64,000 bases of DNA from Paragonimus westermani (GCA_008508345.1 QNGE01003092.1:1-64000); one strand, 5' to 3'; counted from the stretch's first letter, positions 36,936 through 47,965 are shown. Notes: generated from the sequence alone by a model not told the origin. Made by a program: numbers and translations.

Positions 36936-37753
36936 CACGATGAACAATACTAATGACGAGAAGGTGGATAGGACAAACGACACAGCATAATCATATCCAG
37001 TTGACGGCGTAGGTAGGTGGTACACAGCAAAGCCAATTAGCGCCGAATATCACCACGAGGATCAGAAGTTAACATTACTTGGTCACATTATGTAAAAATA
37101 TTGAAGTGGAACCTGATATACACTGGATCACAACAGTATTCACTAACTCGAATCACAGAATGACGCTCCAAAATAAGATGCATCCATCAAAACTAAGTGG
37201 TTGTGTAGGCCAACCACGCAGAGTGATCCTTCCAACGACTCGTGTCGTGTGTGGTAACACGATGCTGCGAACTGACAACTCATCATACATAACCATTCCG
37301 TTCAAATCGACTCCGACCGATCAGAACAAAATTTCCCCACTAATCAAAACATTCTCAGCAATTTAGCTAACGAATGTGAGAAAGAAGCAGTATGATGAAC
37401 CAGACAGTATGGAGAACTGAAAGAAATGAACGAGGTTATGTATGTGTATGAAGTGGTACTCAAATCTAGTAGGCAATCTTCGATAAGAAATTAGATTCAG
37501 TTTATACGAGTAGATCGTACTGAAAAAAACGACGAACGAACAAATTGATGGGTTTTGAGGGGAAAAAACGTACGCTTCGAGCGTCCGTTTTGTATACTTG
37601 TCTTTCAAAAGTACGTGCAATTTCGCCACACATTCCCGTCCCCTAGAAAGAGCTGGTAGTCAGGATTAGTGAGTAGGATGGGATTAGTGGGGTAAAAGTC
37701 GCTCAGTGAGCAAAGCGACGCAATTTGCAAAACAGAGGTGCCTAATTACATCA
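36936..37753. other. No recognisable gene
   Basis: This is the stretch between the gag remnant and the Gypsy 5' LTR. It contains short plus-strand frames (for example 37079-37366) without motifs. Confidence 0.4.
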
Positions 37754-37758
37754 AGTAC

Positions 37759-38149
37759 TGTTTGGGAAATCACTTTTTCCCAAAAAACTCGCTATATTTC
37801 CCAAGGGAAATAGATGCTTCAATGCCTCAGAACTCGAATGCCCGCCATCATTCTGGAAGGTTCGAGTTCGCGCGCTTGCTTCTGATTGACCCGTTCAGTG
37901 TCCTAGGACCAAGGCCACCGAAAACCTATAAATACAGCCGTTTTGAGCCATTGTTTTGCTCGTTGGAAGGCCGTCTTTCTCCTTTCTTGTTGGGGTGGGG
38001 GGGTTCTACGTTGAGAGAGTTGGGTCCGAGTACTTGCGTTCCGATTATTCGTATCGTTTGCGATATCGTTGCGTTTCATTCGTGATTGAGGTACTGCTCG
38101 CGGTCTTCCTGTCCGTTCTTGCCTTCCTTTGCTCAGGGGGGTCGTAACA
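37759..38149 (+). repeat. 5' LTR of a compact Ty3/Gypsy element (391 bp)
   Basis: TG...CA bounded (TGTTTGG ... CGTAACA). It matches the 3' LTR at 40208-40598, also 391 bp; the only differences I see are three within the first 12 bases. A TATAAATA box lies at 37927-37934. A G-rich run precedes the end. The flanking five bases AGTAC (37754-37758) pair with AGTAT (40599-40603) as an imperfect target-site duplication. Confidence 0.93.
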
Positions 38150-38150
38150 A

Positions 38151-38168
38151 TTGGCGACGGTGTCATTT
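38151..38168 (+). promoter_or_regulatory. tRNA primer-binding site
   Basis: TTGGCGACGGTGTCATTT begins one base after the 5' LTR. TGG complements the CCA end of a tRNA, as required for priming minus-strand synthesis. I cannot name the tRNA without a search. Confidence 0.75.
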
Positions 38169-38181
38169 CTGATCAACGGCG

Positions 38182-40191
38182 TTGGACAGTAATGACGTTA
38201 AGCTGCTGTTGCAGCAACAAATGAAGCTTATGCAGATGCTTGCCCAACGGTTGTCCAATACAAGTATGGGCCAACCCGCACAATCTGGTAGTGCGCAATC
38301 TGTGGACAGTTTGGCCATGGGTATCTCCGAATTCGTCTACGACCCGCATGCGAACGTGACATTCGATTCTTGGTTCCGTCGGTACGATGATCTGTTTCGT
38401 ATCGAATTTACCAATCAGGACTATTCGTGGAAGGTCCGGCTTCTTCTCTGCAAACTTGGCCCTGCGGAGCACGAACGATACGCTAATTTCATTTTGCCCA
38501 AGAGCCCACGCGATATCAATTTCAATGAGACGGTCAGTATTCTGTCGCAGATAGTTGGTGACCAGTCATCTCTATTCAACTTGCGGTACCACTGCCTCAA
38601 GCTGACCAAACGGGACTCGGATGATCTTGTCACCTACGTTGGCACCGTAAATCGTGAATGCGAGAGGTTCAAGCTATCCTCCCTCACGGAGGATCAATTC
38701 AAATGCCTCATCTTTGTCTGCGGCCTCCAGTCCCCCAATGATGCTGACCTCCGTACACGCCTGCTCAATCGGATCCAACAAGACGAGTCAGTTACCCTTC
38801 AGGATCTCACCACTGAAGGTCATCGACTGCTGAACCTGAAACACGACTCTGCCTTGGTCCAGAATCCTGCTCAGTCCACAACCTCTGTCAACACAGTTTC
38901 ATATCCAAGGCAAAAGCAACAACTTTCCCACACGAGCCGCCCAAGGAACCCTCCCTCCAAGAAGTCGCCGCCCTCTCCATGCTGGCACTGCGGCGCATGG
39001 CACTACACGCGTTACTGCCCCTTCAAGCAACACCGCTGTCAGCGTTGCAAAAAGGTGGGCCACAAAGACGGGTATTGTCAATCACGTACTCCGGGCAGTC
39101 AACGCACAACTAAGAAGCGGCCACGCCCACCTCACTCCAAACCAAGTACGAGGTCCAACAGCTTACTTACCTCTTTCAAAGTCGATGTCGTTTCACGCAG
39201 GAAGTTTGTGTCCGTACTGATCAACGGACACCCAGCTCGTCTGCAGCTCGACACTGCATCCGATATTACAATCATTTCCAATCGCCTGTGGAAAGCAATT
39301 GGCCGCCCGCCAGTCCAGCTGACATCCCTTTCCGCCACCAGTGCCTGTGGTGGTACAGTGCAATTAACTGGGCAATTGCATTGTCGTGTCAGTTTCAAGA
39401 ACAAGACCATTGATGGAGTTTGTTACCTCTCCGATGCAAATCTCAATCTACTTGGTCTCGACTGGCTTGAACAACTCGGCCTGACAGAATTATCAATCAC
39501 ACATATTTGCAATCGACTGCAGTCCTCTACAGCGAAGCCACCGTACCACCCACAATCGAACGGTCAAGCCGAGCGCTTCGCCGACACATTCAAGAGAGCT
39601 CGTATGAAATCTCGCGGGAAGGGACCGACCAAAGAAGTGCTGCAAAGGTCCTTGCTCACTTACAGAACCACCCCGAATCCGGCGATTCCCAGTGGACTTT
39701 CACCCGCCGAAGCTCTCATGGGCCGCAAGCTGAGGACCACATTCGACGCCATGCTGCCAGTAGAAAAACCTCCCGAAGATAAGAAGCTGCTACCCCGACG
39801 TAGATTTGCCGTCGGTGATCTAGTTTACGCAAGAGATTATCGGCCAGGTCACTCCCACTGGATAGCAGCGACGGTCAAGCATCAGAGCGGCTCGGTCCTC
39901 TACGACGTCAACGTCGGAGGCGACATATGGGTGCGCCACGCTAACCAACTTCGCCCACGCTATTCCGCAAACGCTGGGCGAGCAGAGAACCAAATGCCAC
40001 TGGACTTACTTCTCGACACTTTCGAGATCAAGCGCCCAACACAGCAAGTTCCCGCGACCGTTACCCCAGCGACCTCAACGCCGAGACCGAACAGGGAGCT
40101 GATTGCCTTGCAACCAAGACGATGGACGGACCGAAAACGCAAGCCCACTTTTCCAATGCAGCTCGACCCACGAAAACGGCGGTACCAATAA
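38182..40191 (+). CDS. Gag-protease-integrase(C-term) fusion ORF of the Gypsy element
   Basis: The open frame has 669 codons. Position 38182 is TTG; the first ATG is 38221, so initiation may be at 38221 or the original ATG may be mutated. Domains in order: gag core to about residue 250; two zinc knuckles from residue 267 (CWHCGAWHYTRYC with unusual C-x2-C-x3-H-x4-C spacing, then canonical CQRCKKVGHKDGYC); retropepsin with LDTASD (Asp357) and LLGLDWL near 420. The frame then switches directly to integrase PPYHPQSNGQAERF with the catalytic Glu464, and a GPY/F-like tail ending in a VRHANQLRPR segment. RT, RNase H and the first two integrase Asp residues are missing. The deletion preserved the frame, so a fusion protein could be made. 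Confidence 0.9.
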   Translation: MDSNDVKLLLQQQMKLMQMLAQRLSNTSMGQPAQSGSAQSVDSLAMGISEFVYDPHANVTFDSWFRRYDDLFRIEFTNQDYSWKVRLLLCKLGPAEHERYANFILPKSPRDINFNETVSILSQIVGDQSSLFNLRYHCLKLTKRDSDDLVTYVGTVNRECERFKLSSLTEDQFKCLIFVCGLQSPNDADLRTRLLNRIQQDESVTLQDLTTEGHRLLNLKHDSALVQNPAQSTTSVNTVSYPRQKQQLSHTSRPRNPPSKKSPPSPCWHCGAWHYTRYCPFKQHRCQRCKKVGHKDGYCQSRTPGSQRTTKKRPRPPHSKPSTRSNSLLTSFKVDVVSRRKFVSVLINGHPARLQLDTASDITIISNRLWKAIGRPPVQLTSLSATSACGGTVQLTGQLHCRVSFKNKTIDGVCYLSDANLNLLGLDWLEQLGLTELSITHICNRLQSSTAKPPYHPQSNGQAERFADTFKRARMKSRGKGPTKEVLQRSLLTYRTTPNPAIPSGLSPAEALMGRKLRTTFDAMLPVEKPPEDKKLLPRRRFAVGDLVYARDYRPGHSHWIAATVKHQSGSVLYDVNVGGDIWVRHANQLRPRYSANAGRAENQMPLDLLLDTFEIKRPTQQVPATVTPATSTPRPNRELIALQPRRWTDRKRKPTFPMQLDPRKRRYQ

Positions 40192-40198
40192 GTCTCAA

Positions 40199-40207
40199 CA
40201 GGGGAGG
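40199..40207 (+). promoter_or_regulatory. Polypurine tract
   Basis: CAGGGGAGG lies immediately before the 3' LTR start (TGTTGGG at 40208), the expected position for the plus-strand primer. Confidence 0.75.
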
Positions 40208-40598
40208 TGTTGGGAAAAGCACTTTTTCCCAAAAAACTCGCTATATTTCCCAAGGGAAATAGATGCTTCAATGCCTCAGAACTCGAATGCCCGCCATCAT
40301 TCTGGAAGGTTCGAGTTCGCGCGCTTGCTTCTGATTGACCCGTTCAGTGTCCTAGGACCAAGGCCACCGAAAACCTATAAATACAGCCGTTTTGAGCCAT
40401 TGTTTTGCTCGTTGGAAGGCCGTCTTTCTCCTTTCTTGTTGGGGTGGGGGGGTTCTACGTTGAGAGAGTTGGGTCCGAGTACTTGCGTTCCGATTATTCG
40501 TATCGTTTGCGATATCGTTGCGTTTCATTCGTGATTGAGGTACTGCTCGCGGTCTTCCTGTCCGTTCTTGCCTTCCTTTGCTCAGGGGGGTCGTAACA
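40208..40598 (+). repeat. 3' LTR of the compact Ty3/Gypsy element (391 bp)
   Basis: Partner of 37759-38149, with TATAAATA at 40376-40383 and the same CGTAACA end. It is followed by AGTAT, the imperfect target-site duplicate. Confidence 0.93.
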
Positions 40599-40603
40599 AG
40601 TAT

Positions 40604-41930
40604 GCTAGAATGTCTGGTACTCTCAGACGTGTTCTCAGTCTCCGTAATCATTCTCACCGACAGAAATATATCAACGGTGGATATTAATGCATAACAACCG
40701 CACAGAAAGGAAACAAGGGAGAAAAGATGGAACCTACGTTCCAAAAGCCCTTATGTTCAAACTCTCATATTCAACATTAAGGTCAAACAACTAAAAATCC
40801 GGCCGCATGTGAAGAGCAAGACGGTATCTGTCATGCTTCCTCCAAACTTTCACCAGACCACTTCATAAATGACCCTCACTTCGTAGATAACGACAATATA
40901 ATCACGTCACTAAGTCGGATTAGCCACCAACTCTCGTGATGTCTCCGACCACAAACTGTGGGAAGTAAACGACTTTTAGCCGTTAACCCCCTGATAGTTG
41001 AATTTGGTTAGCTTCACTCCGACATCACTGATCCACCTGGGGTTTCATGTCTGCCAGCTGTGGCAGTGACAGAGTACTCGGGGTAGTAGACGGTTCGTTA
41101 ACATAAACCACATAAACTCATGTGATCATAACGACTGACCTTCGTTGACTTTCGTTGCCAACCGGTACATGTGTCTGAAAGCCTCAACGATGTTTATCAG
41201 GAGGCCTCACTTGATACATTTGACGTAGACGTACACGACTGAAGACGAGTTCCGTCCTCCACTTTCAGCAGCGTTGTCATTACAGTAGCATGCATATCCA
41301 AATTGTTGAGAAACGGTTTTGCGTCCAGAGACATGGGACACTGGTAACATCCAGATAAGGGTCTTTTTAGTAATGCCTACTGCATCACCGCTAATGAAAC
41401 AGCTTTACATACACACGAACTGATCAGTAACTGCTACATAATCACATTAAACAAAACTCGCACAACCGTAGGAGTTTCGACAGAGTACATTGCAATTTGA
41501 AGAGACAAAGATCACTCAAAAGAAAACGGGATGACAGTTGACGGTGCTAGAAAACTGTGGAAGTTGTTAGTCGTCAGCGAACTAACAACTGGTTCGGAGA
41601 TAAACCTCATGCTGATTAGTTCTTGGTATAGGCAGACGGGAAAAATAATATTAACTAGTGTCACCTGCTGCACTGTGATGATAAGTAAGGATTAAACCCG
41701 CACCTACTGGAGAATGACGAAAGTGATGGAGGTCAGTATTAAGGTACACAGATATCATGAACATACCTGCCTCAATGGAATACAGACTGTACAGGTGAAT
41801 TCGGTTACCACGTTACTGCCAGAAGTGCAACTGTCATGCGTGGCCATCACATCAATCAACAAATCAAATTGTCAACAGTTCACGCTAAGAAATAGAGATT
41901 TGTGAAAAAGTGCGTTCATTCTAACCACAT
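40604..41930. other. No recognisable gene
   Basis: Short frames only; no LINE or host exon recognised on either strand. Confidence 0.4.
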
Positions 41931-42037
41931 CATCAGAGAAGAAAAGAAGACATGTTGCGACATGTTGATACTTCAATTACTCTCATCAATTGCATAAACA
42001 AAACATGCGGACTATAAGCATCAGGCGCACGGAGACA
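41931..42037 (-). repeat. Penelope 3' repeat remnant with degenerate hammerhead
   Basis: The reverse complement carries GCATGTTTTGTTTATGC, TTGATGAGAGTAA, TGAAG and CATGTCGCAACATGTCTTC in the order of 36490-36560. The core is damaged (CTGATGA to TTGATGA, CGAAA to TGAAG), so a ribozyme is unlikely to work. No RT sequence is attached. Confidence 0.65.
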
Positions 42038-42048
42038 AACAACGATTG

Positions 42049-42463
42049 ATGAATGGTCTGCCCGGCTTTTCATAGTCCAATGAGAACTTTGTTTTTCATC
42101 CTTATCTCCTCTGGGATGCACTAACCTGCACTCTTATACTGCAACGCTTCTTGTATTACACTTCAAAAATCTTTCTTCTCAGTGTAGATCTCGTCATTGC
42201 AGCCTCTCTGTTTAGTTTCCGAGAGATAAGAGTTTCCTTTCCTTATTAGCCAATCAAGTGGCTAACCAGCATTCGCCGGCTGGACAGAAAGGCCCCACTG
42301 GCACACCTCCCGGTCTTATTCCTTCGGGTTTACACTGGATATGTGGTGTGTTGGTGGAATTGCAATTGGTGCAGCGCAAGCCAGTTGCAGTGATATATAA
42401 GCGCAGGCGTCCTTTGGCTTCGGTCACTGTGACAGGCTAATCCGAATCGGATGCCGCCAACCA
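42049..42463 (+). repeat. 415-bp dispersed repeat, copy 1
   Basis: Strongly similar over its whole length to 50147-50566 (and the mirror at 60900-61319). Shared marks include GCACTAACCTGCACTC, GCTGGACAGAAAGGCCCCAC and ATCCGAATCGGATGCCGCC. No convincing pol III boxes or protein similarity. A diverged copy is at 45545-45745, minus. Confidence 0.75.
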
Positions 42464-42509
42464 TGAGACCTTATGTGCAAAAGATAGTTCACCTATCACC
42501 GGCCAATCG

Positions 42510-44020
42510 CGCCGACCTGACAGAAGAGCTGAACAAGTTGAAGAGCCGTATAGCTTGCTTCAATCAGATCATGTAGACGACGAGATCCAAATGGTTACTT
42601 AGTGCGCTCTGAACGGCAGAAGTGGAGCTTAAGTTACCGAAGCGTAACAAGAATTCTGGACCAGATCACCTCTCTCCTTCTCTTTCCAACCATGGTGGGA
42701 ACAGGTTGATATCGGAAATGACGAAACTTCACAAAATTCAAGAATCTGAACAGGTATCTCGTATTGGATGCTTATCAACAGGATTCCCATTTTCAAAAGA
42801 GGAGCCCGAAGTCCATGTGACAACCACAGAGGCATTAACCTGGCGTCTGTCACGTCCAGAGGAAGTCAGATAAGCGAAAAATAAGCAGCACCCCGATCCG
42901 ATCGAGGATGTGCTGATCACATTTTTACCCTGCGACGGATTTCAGAACATCAGCAATCGACGACCGTGGTTCTTTTAGATCTATAGGCTGCTTTCGATTC
43001 GGTTGTTTCGACAGAATTGTGTCCTCAGTTTGTACCATGGAAATAGGTGAACCTGTTGAGATCACTGTATGCCTACTATGTAAGCAGGATGAGGGTTTAC
43101 GGAAAACCGTCCATCACTTCTAGTGGTGGTCGTCAGAGGTGCCCGACCTCGTCCTTCCTGTTCAATTTGCCACAGACGACATTCTCCAAGATGTGTTTAA
43201 GGAATCCCGTGAAGTTGGTGTTGAGCTAATACCTGGCCCAGGTTGACCGACTTGGAGTATGCGGGTGACGATAATTTACTTAACCCCTCTGTCGAAGACA
43301 CATACCATACTGAATAAGGTGAATTACCGGGCTAATTTGTATGGAATGCGCTTCACTGATTCAAAGTGTGGAGTGCTGCTTCAGGACTGGGGCAATCCCA
43401 CTCCTGCCTTCCCTACTGCAGACAACCCACTTAAAAATGTAGATACATGGAGAGCACTATCTGACCAGCCTGGAACATTGACGATAGGATATCAGCGAGG
43501 ATAGCAAAGGCACCAGTTGCCTGTGGCATCAAGGAGACGTTCGGTTGCCACTAAAAGGAGGGTTATATAATGCGTGTGTATGTTCCCTTTTGCCATATGG
43601 TTCAGAAACGCGGCCTGTTCGCAACGAATATGTGAAAACACGCGCTATAATTGATAATCGATTTTCTTTCCAAATAAACCACATCACGTGGATCGATCGC
43701 ATGAGCAACATGGCCGTTCATCGGCGCGTACTGCAGAACTCAAGGGATGCGCAACCAATTGGTTAACAAATCGCGCTGTACAGCTTGCGATGGTTGGGTT
43801 ACGTACTCCGCATACCAGATGAGCGTTTACCGTACCGGGCGTTACATAGTACGATCACCAACAGCTGAGTAAAATCGCGCGGTGATCAAGCAACAGCGTG
43901 AAAACGAAATACGAAGACCCTGACTGAGCAAAGTGAGTAGATTTCGCCTGACTGGCTGGGATCCTCGTGACCACCCAAATCGCTGGTTGGAAACGCTATC
44001 TAAGACTGCGGTGTGCCGCA
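42510..44020 (+). pseudogene. Decayed RTE-like LINE reverse transcriptase
   Basis: Pieces in shifting frames follow an RTE-like RT. KNSGPDHLSPSL with GGNRLISEMTKL lies near 42640-42730 (family G-K-A-P-G-P-D...). GCLSTGFPFSKEEPEV is near 42760 (family ...P-I-F-K-K-G). A SLYAYYVSRMRVYGK / GGRQRCPTSSFLFNL block is near 43060-43180 (family G-V-R-Q-G-C-P-L-S-P-F-L-F-N). LEYADDNLLNP at 43252-43285 keeps the YADD box. LLPYGSETRPVRNE, then LRWLGYVLRIPDERLPYRAL near 43570-43850, is the family's C-terminus. Many stops; dead copy. Confidence 0.8.
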
Positions 44021-44836
44021 GTCAATGTAGTATATGCATCCGTATCATTTCTAGCTCTACCGCCTAGTCTTTTCCGTTATTATTATTAATATAACATTAT
44101 TAATACTCTATGACCCCTTCAGTAACGTTTCTTCTTCTATGATATTTCACATCATTGCTAAGTTGAGCAGCTGCCCGAATCCTCATATCTTCTGGCAGGG
44201 CTCATGGCTGTTAGGATGAAGATGATAGTGATAACTAACGTAATCAGTGTAGAGAAAATGCTATTGCTATGGTCCAGTTCAAATAATTTTCTCGTAAGAA
44301 AAAACGGTCTTCACCACAATTTGTCACATACTCCCAAATATAGCACTTTTGCCTGTCTGAAGAGTGTAACATGTGTAGGGGTTTCGGAGAGTGTATTATG
44401 TTGACTTGATTTCAAAAAGGGGGTAGTTCTTTAACGGAAATTTTTATACATTCCGTTTTTAGCAAGTGCTGATAGGTATTTTGGATTGGACAGCTGTCAA
44501 TCCAGACAAGGATGAGAAAAATTACGAAAAACAGTGGAAAAAACCGAAGGCAACAAAAAAAATCGCTAGCTTAACAAATGCAGATTTGCTATTGACCACG
44601 ATATACTTCTACATGGGATAAGTTATAGCAAATGATGTTGTTGGTAGGAAAGTTGCTAAATAGGCAAGCGGTATCGAATTTACATCACAAAATGGTCAAA
44701 TCCTATTGAGGCTGTGAAAATTTTGCAGAACACTGCAGCTGTCGGAAACCTTGTTGAGAAATGCCTGCCACGAAAGGGGAGTTTAACATCACTATGCAAA
44801 CAGTTTATTTGTATGATTAAAGCAGAAACGACTCAC
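44021..44836. other. Mostly undefined; one exon-like open segment
   Basis: 44461-44630 on the plus strand follows a TTTTTAG acceptor-like sequence and reads open for about 55 codons (lysine-rich, with a DWTAVNPDKDEKNYE segment). I do not recognise it and no donor or partner exon is evident. Confidence 0.3.
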
Positions 44837-45167
44837 CTCACCAATTAACAACAAACGGTCATGTATTCGTCGTTCCAGTGAGTGCAGCCAAGCATCGATC
44901 CGGCCAAACTGTGGGCTGTAGCTTTGATTCTTACCTACCTCGTTAGAAACCGTACCGGATGTGTCGGCCGAATGACCGTTCGCACCGGTATCCATCAAGC
45001 AGTGCAAACCGCACAGTTCCTGTGCCCAGGAATACGGCCTGCCGATAGGCTGACAAGCATTCCATTGTTGGACGCTATCTTGTGGGACAACTGGACAGTC
45101 TGCAGGAGGGTGTGTTGGATCCAACCAATTCAAGCTGGTTAGAAGCAGCTCCGAGCACAACAGATCG
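44837..45167 (-). CDS. THOC5: THOC5 downstream exon, in the left (inverted) arm
   Basis: On the minus strand a good acceptor (pyrimidine tract ending TTTGTTTTTCAG) precedes 331 bases without a stop, ending at a GTGAGT donor. The translation starts DLLCSELLLTSL, contains GRPYSWAQELCGLH, and ends with LERRIHDRLLL. These match in order the THOC5 region with a DLLSPDSVL start, the GHPYLWVQKLGGLH motif and the following helix with a R-V-x-x-R-L core. It lies downstream of the minus-strand copy of exon 9 (51444-51598), so this contig carries THOC5 in the orientation opposite to 54213-60022. Intermediate exons were not found. Confidence 0.75.
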
Positions 45168-45544
45168 CTGAAAAACAAAGAGGCAGAATAAAGTTCAAAG
45201 ACGGTAACTGGATAAAAAAATAAATCGTTAGAGAAAAATCGGCTACAAGTAGTGTGACTGAAAGCATAGGACAGGCAAGGTTCCGTAACTGCCACATATT
45301 AACGTGAGCTGTCAACAGACGGTGATTAAAAGGAGTTCCCATTCAGCTCGAACACTACAAGGTGTTTGCTGCCACAGAACAAAGTCACACGCGTTCTGGA
45401 CATTGTAAAATATGCAAAAGTAGCCCGGAACATTTGAAGGCACTGCTGGAGGTTCGTATCGGTAGCATTAGGATGACATGAGCAAGGTAATGCCGCAACT
45501 ATACGCCACTGAAAGTAGACATTCAACATGGAGAAGACCGCCCC

Positions 45545-45745
45545 GGTTGGCGGCAACCGCTTTGGATCAACCTGTCACGGTGACCGAAGCGAAGACTTCT
45601 GAGCTTAGTCATCAGCACAAGCGGCTTGCACTGCATCACTTGTGGTTCCACGTACACAACACATATCCAATCTAAACCCGAATGAATGGGACGACGAAGC
45701 ATGTGAGTGGAGGCGTTTGCGTCCAGCTGACCAACGCTAGTAGAG
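45545..45745 (-). repeat. 415-bp dispersed repeat, diverged partial copy
   Basis: The minus orientation aligns with about half of the 42049-42463 unit (GGCGGCA..., CCTGTCAC-GTGACCGAAGC, CACATATCCA, CCAGC...). Similarity is clearly lower than between the other copies. Confidence 0.6.
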
Positions 45746-46559
45746 AAGACAGTCCCACAGGCAGTAATTACCACCACTATCGTTGAATATGTCTAACGAG
45801 ACCAAAGAACTGTCACGTGAACACCACTCTGGCCATCTACTTCCTCTGACACGGCTTGGATTAACTAGCCAAGAAATGTGGGCAAGTTTCACAAGATGAA
45901 TCGTAACAGCATGCCTGCAGCACAAACAATCTAGGTATTGACATCTTATCCAAGTGGAGGATTAACAACCAAATCTATACCAATGGCGAGGACAGAAACT
46001 AATTAACATTCTTCGGATTTTCACTTTTAGTTAGTTTCCACAATAAAGTTCGGAAGACTGTTAGTCAATTAGTGTATCTACAAAGATTCAACAAACTTCG
46101 CTGACCTATGACAAATTTGACGGTAAGATCACAGGTAGGATTAGTTGTGCTTTACAGATGTGAAGTGCAGCTATTAAACTGAGAACTTTTCTCATTCATG
46201 ACTGAGACGAACAGCGCGTATGAGATAAAATCCACAGGTAAGCCATAAGGGAGTTGGAGGTTGAGTTTTGGAACAGAAATCCAAACAAAATAATAAGCCT
46301 AAGCCTAAAAGATGTACATTGAAAACACAAATGAAAAAAATACTTCAAACTGTCCCAATACCTGTGTACACCCTGCATCTTGCTGAAATCATTTCTCGAA
46401 AAGCAAATGCTACGAATCAAACCAACAACCTATTTCATCACTGGTGAAAACGTCCGACTGCAAGTGCAAGCAAGCAAGAGATGACAGGAGTAAAAATCAG
46501 ACAGTTGGTAACATCGACAGCATTGAGTACCTCCTGCGGATGTAGTAGCTGGTTAACGT
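45746..46559. other. No recognisable gene
   Basis: Probable intron of the minus-strand THOC5 copy, given its position between exons. No motif seen. Confidence 0.35.
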
Positions 46560-46560
46560 G

Positions 46561-46640
46561 ACTTTGTAGCTCAACTGGTAAGTCACTTGACGCGTTCGGG
46601 TATGGTGTTTCCGTCGCTGGTTCGAATTCAGTCAAACCCC
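46561..46640 (+). repeat. tRNA-like sequence (SINE head or tRNA pseudogene)
   Basis: TAGCTCAACTGG at 46567-46578 fits a pol III A box and GGTTCGAATTC at 46619-46629 fits a B box, in tRNA-like order and roughly tRNA-like spacing. I could not draw a full cloverleaf with paired acceptor ends, so a functional tRNA is unlikely. Confidence 0.5.
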
Positions 46641-47465
46641 AAGTTTTTCGCAATTGGGTTTCCTCTGAATGATTACTCGTTACAATGACACAGAATCAGT
46701 TATCAGAGGGCTAACCACTGTCGATCGCGTTAGGCTTTCAGCCAGAAATTTCGAAGGATGTGATAACCACATAGGTTCAATGATAAGAACGTTGCAATTG
46801 TGTGACTGGGTTACCTATAAAACTAAGGTGAACTTATGAAAGAGAACAGTGCGATTCATTAGGTTGCTCAGATGTCGCCTTATTCTCTCTTTTGTAACTC
46901 GCTCGTTTATTTGTCTGAAGGGTATCCAGTTGTCCCATCAAGGTCATTTAAAAATTAGGACAGTTTTCGTTGTTGTAGAGCATATAAGTTTCAGCAACAG
47001 ACACTGACGCATTGACGTTGAGTACAAATGAACCCGGGAGAGAGCAAATCAGGATGAAACCGAGCAATGGATGAAAACGATTGAATTAAAAACCTGTTGC
47101 GAAACATAATAAAAGAACGAAAGCCAACAGGTAGACGACATATTCAAAGAATCCACCAGCTGCAGTTCTTCATAGAGTAGCCCGTTCCAAATATCCAGCC
47201 AATGCGATCGTGAAGGTGTCAGCGAATAAACTAACGACCGGCGGCTTTCCATGCTTGGTTATTACATGTTTCTAGTCTATGCTTTTACGGCCTAAAGTGA
47301 TCTGACCTACAAGGGAACCACGCCCTTTTCACCTAGCCACGGAGATATTTGCCCACCTGCCGGATGTAGAACGAATCAGTGCTTGTTCGCCAAACGATTT
47401 AAGCTGCATACGAACTGTGACCAGTTTGAGTTTAATGAGCCAGGCAAACGTTAGTCGCAGTTGAA
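46641..47465. other. No recognisable gene
   Basis: Likely continues the left arm (its partner would lie beyond the window's right edge). No motif recognised. Confidence 0.35.
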
Positions 47466-47904
47466 GCTTCGCTTGTGACGATTCATCACCTGTAATGTGA
47501 AAGACGAGGACATTTTAGTGGTTCATTAGAAAGGCAAACAGTTGACGCGAACTACAACTGAGTTCAGGAAAAACTGGAGAAATGAAAGAGAAAGCTTCAA
47601 AATATACTCAAAGAAACCTTTTAGTAATATCTTCCTCAGAATTAAGTCGACAACAAACATTTTTTGCAACAGATGAACAACCACTCATCATCAGCTTTGA
47701 GACGCACCCGTAAGTACAACGGCTCACGCTGCGCCGATTTAGGATTGGCAATAAAGAATCAAAGTAATAAATAGACAAAGATGTACAGAGAAGAACACAA
47801 AGAATGAAACTTGAAAAGAAACAATGGGACTTCAAGAAACGGGGAGGACATATTCATTACTGGCTGTGATACACTGTCGAACCACAAAGCAAAACTAATC
47901 CAGC

Positions 47905-47965
47905 ATACACATTTTAAACTTAAGCATCCCTGTCGAACGCCATTTGGGGGTTGAGAACGCACTAA
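47905..47965 (-). pseudogene. Short LINE RT fragment (G-V-R-Q-G-C motif)
   Basis: The minus frame contains SQPPNGVRQGCLSLKC, resembling RT motif 4 of LINEs. Nothing else of an RT is recognisable around it. The mirrored copy lies at 63501-63561, plus. Confidence 0.4.

Larger units (their letters stand above)
37759..40598 (+). mobile_element. Non-autonomous Ty3/Gypsy retrotransposon, 2840 bp
   Basis: LTR, primer-binding site, one ORF (gag-protease-integrase C-terminus), polypurine tract and LTR are all present and collinear. RT, RNase H and the integrase N-terminus are absent, so any recent movement must have used enzymes from a full-length relative. Near-identical LTRs point to a recent insertion. 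The gag zinc-knuckle style suggests the K02A2.6/Mag-like lineage (inference from motif memory). Confidence 0.9.

Noticed and set aside
37738..38085. Open frames inside both Gypsy LTRs (also 40103-40534)
   Set aside because: They are the same LTR sequence read twice; LTR function explains the conservation, and no protein motif is present.
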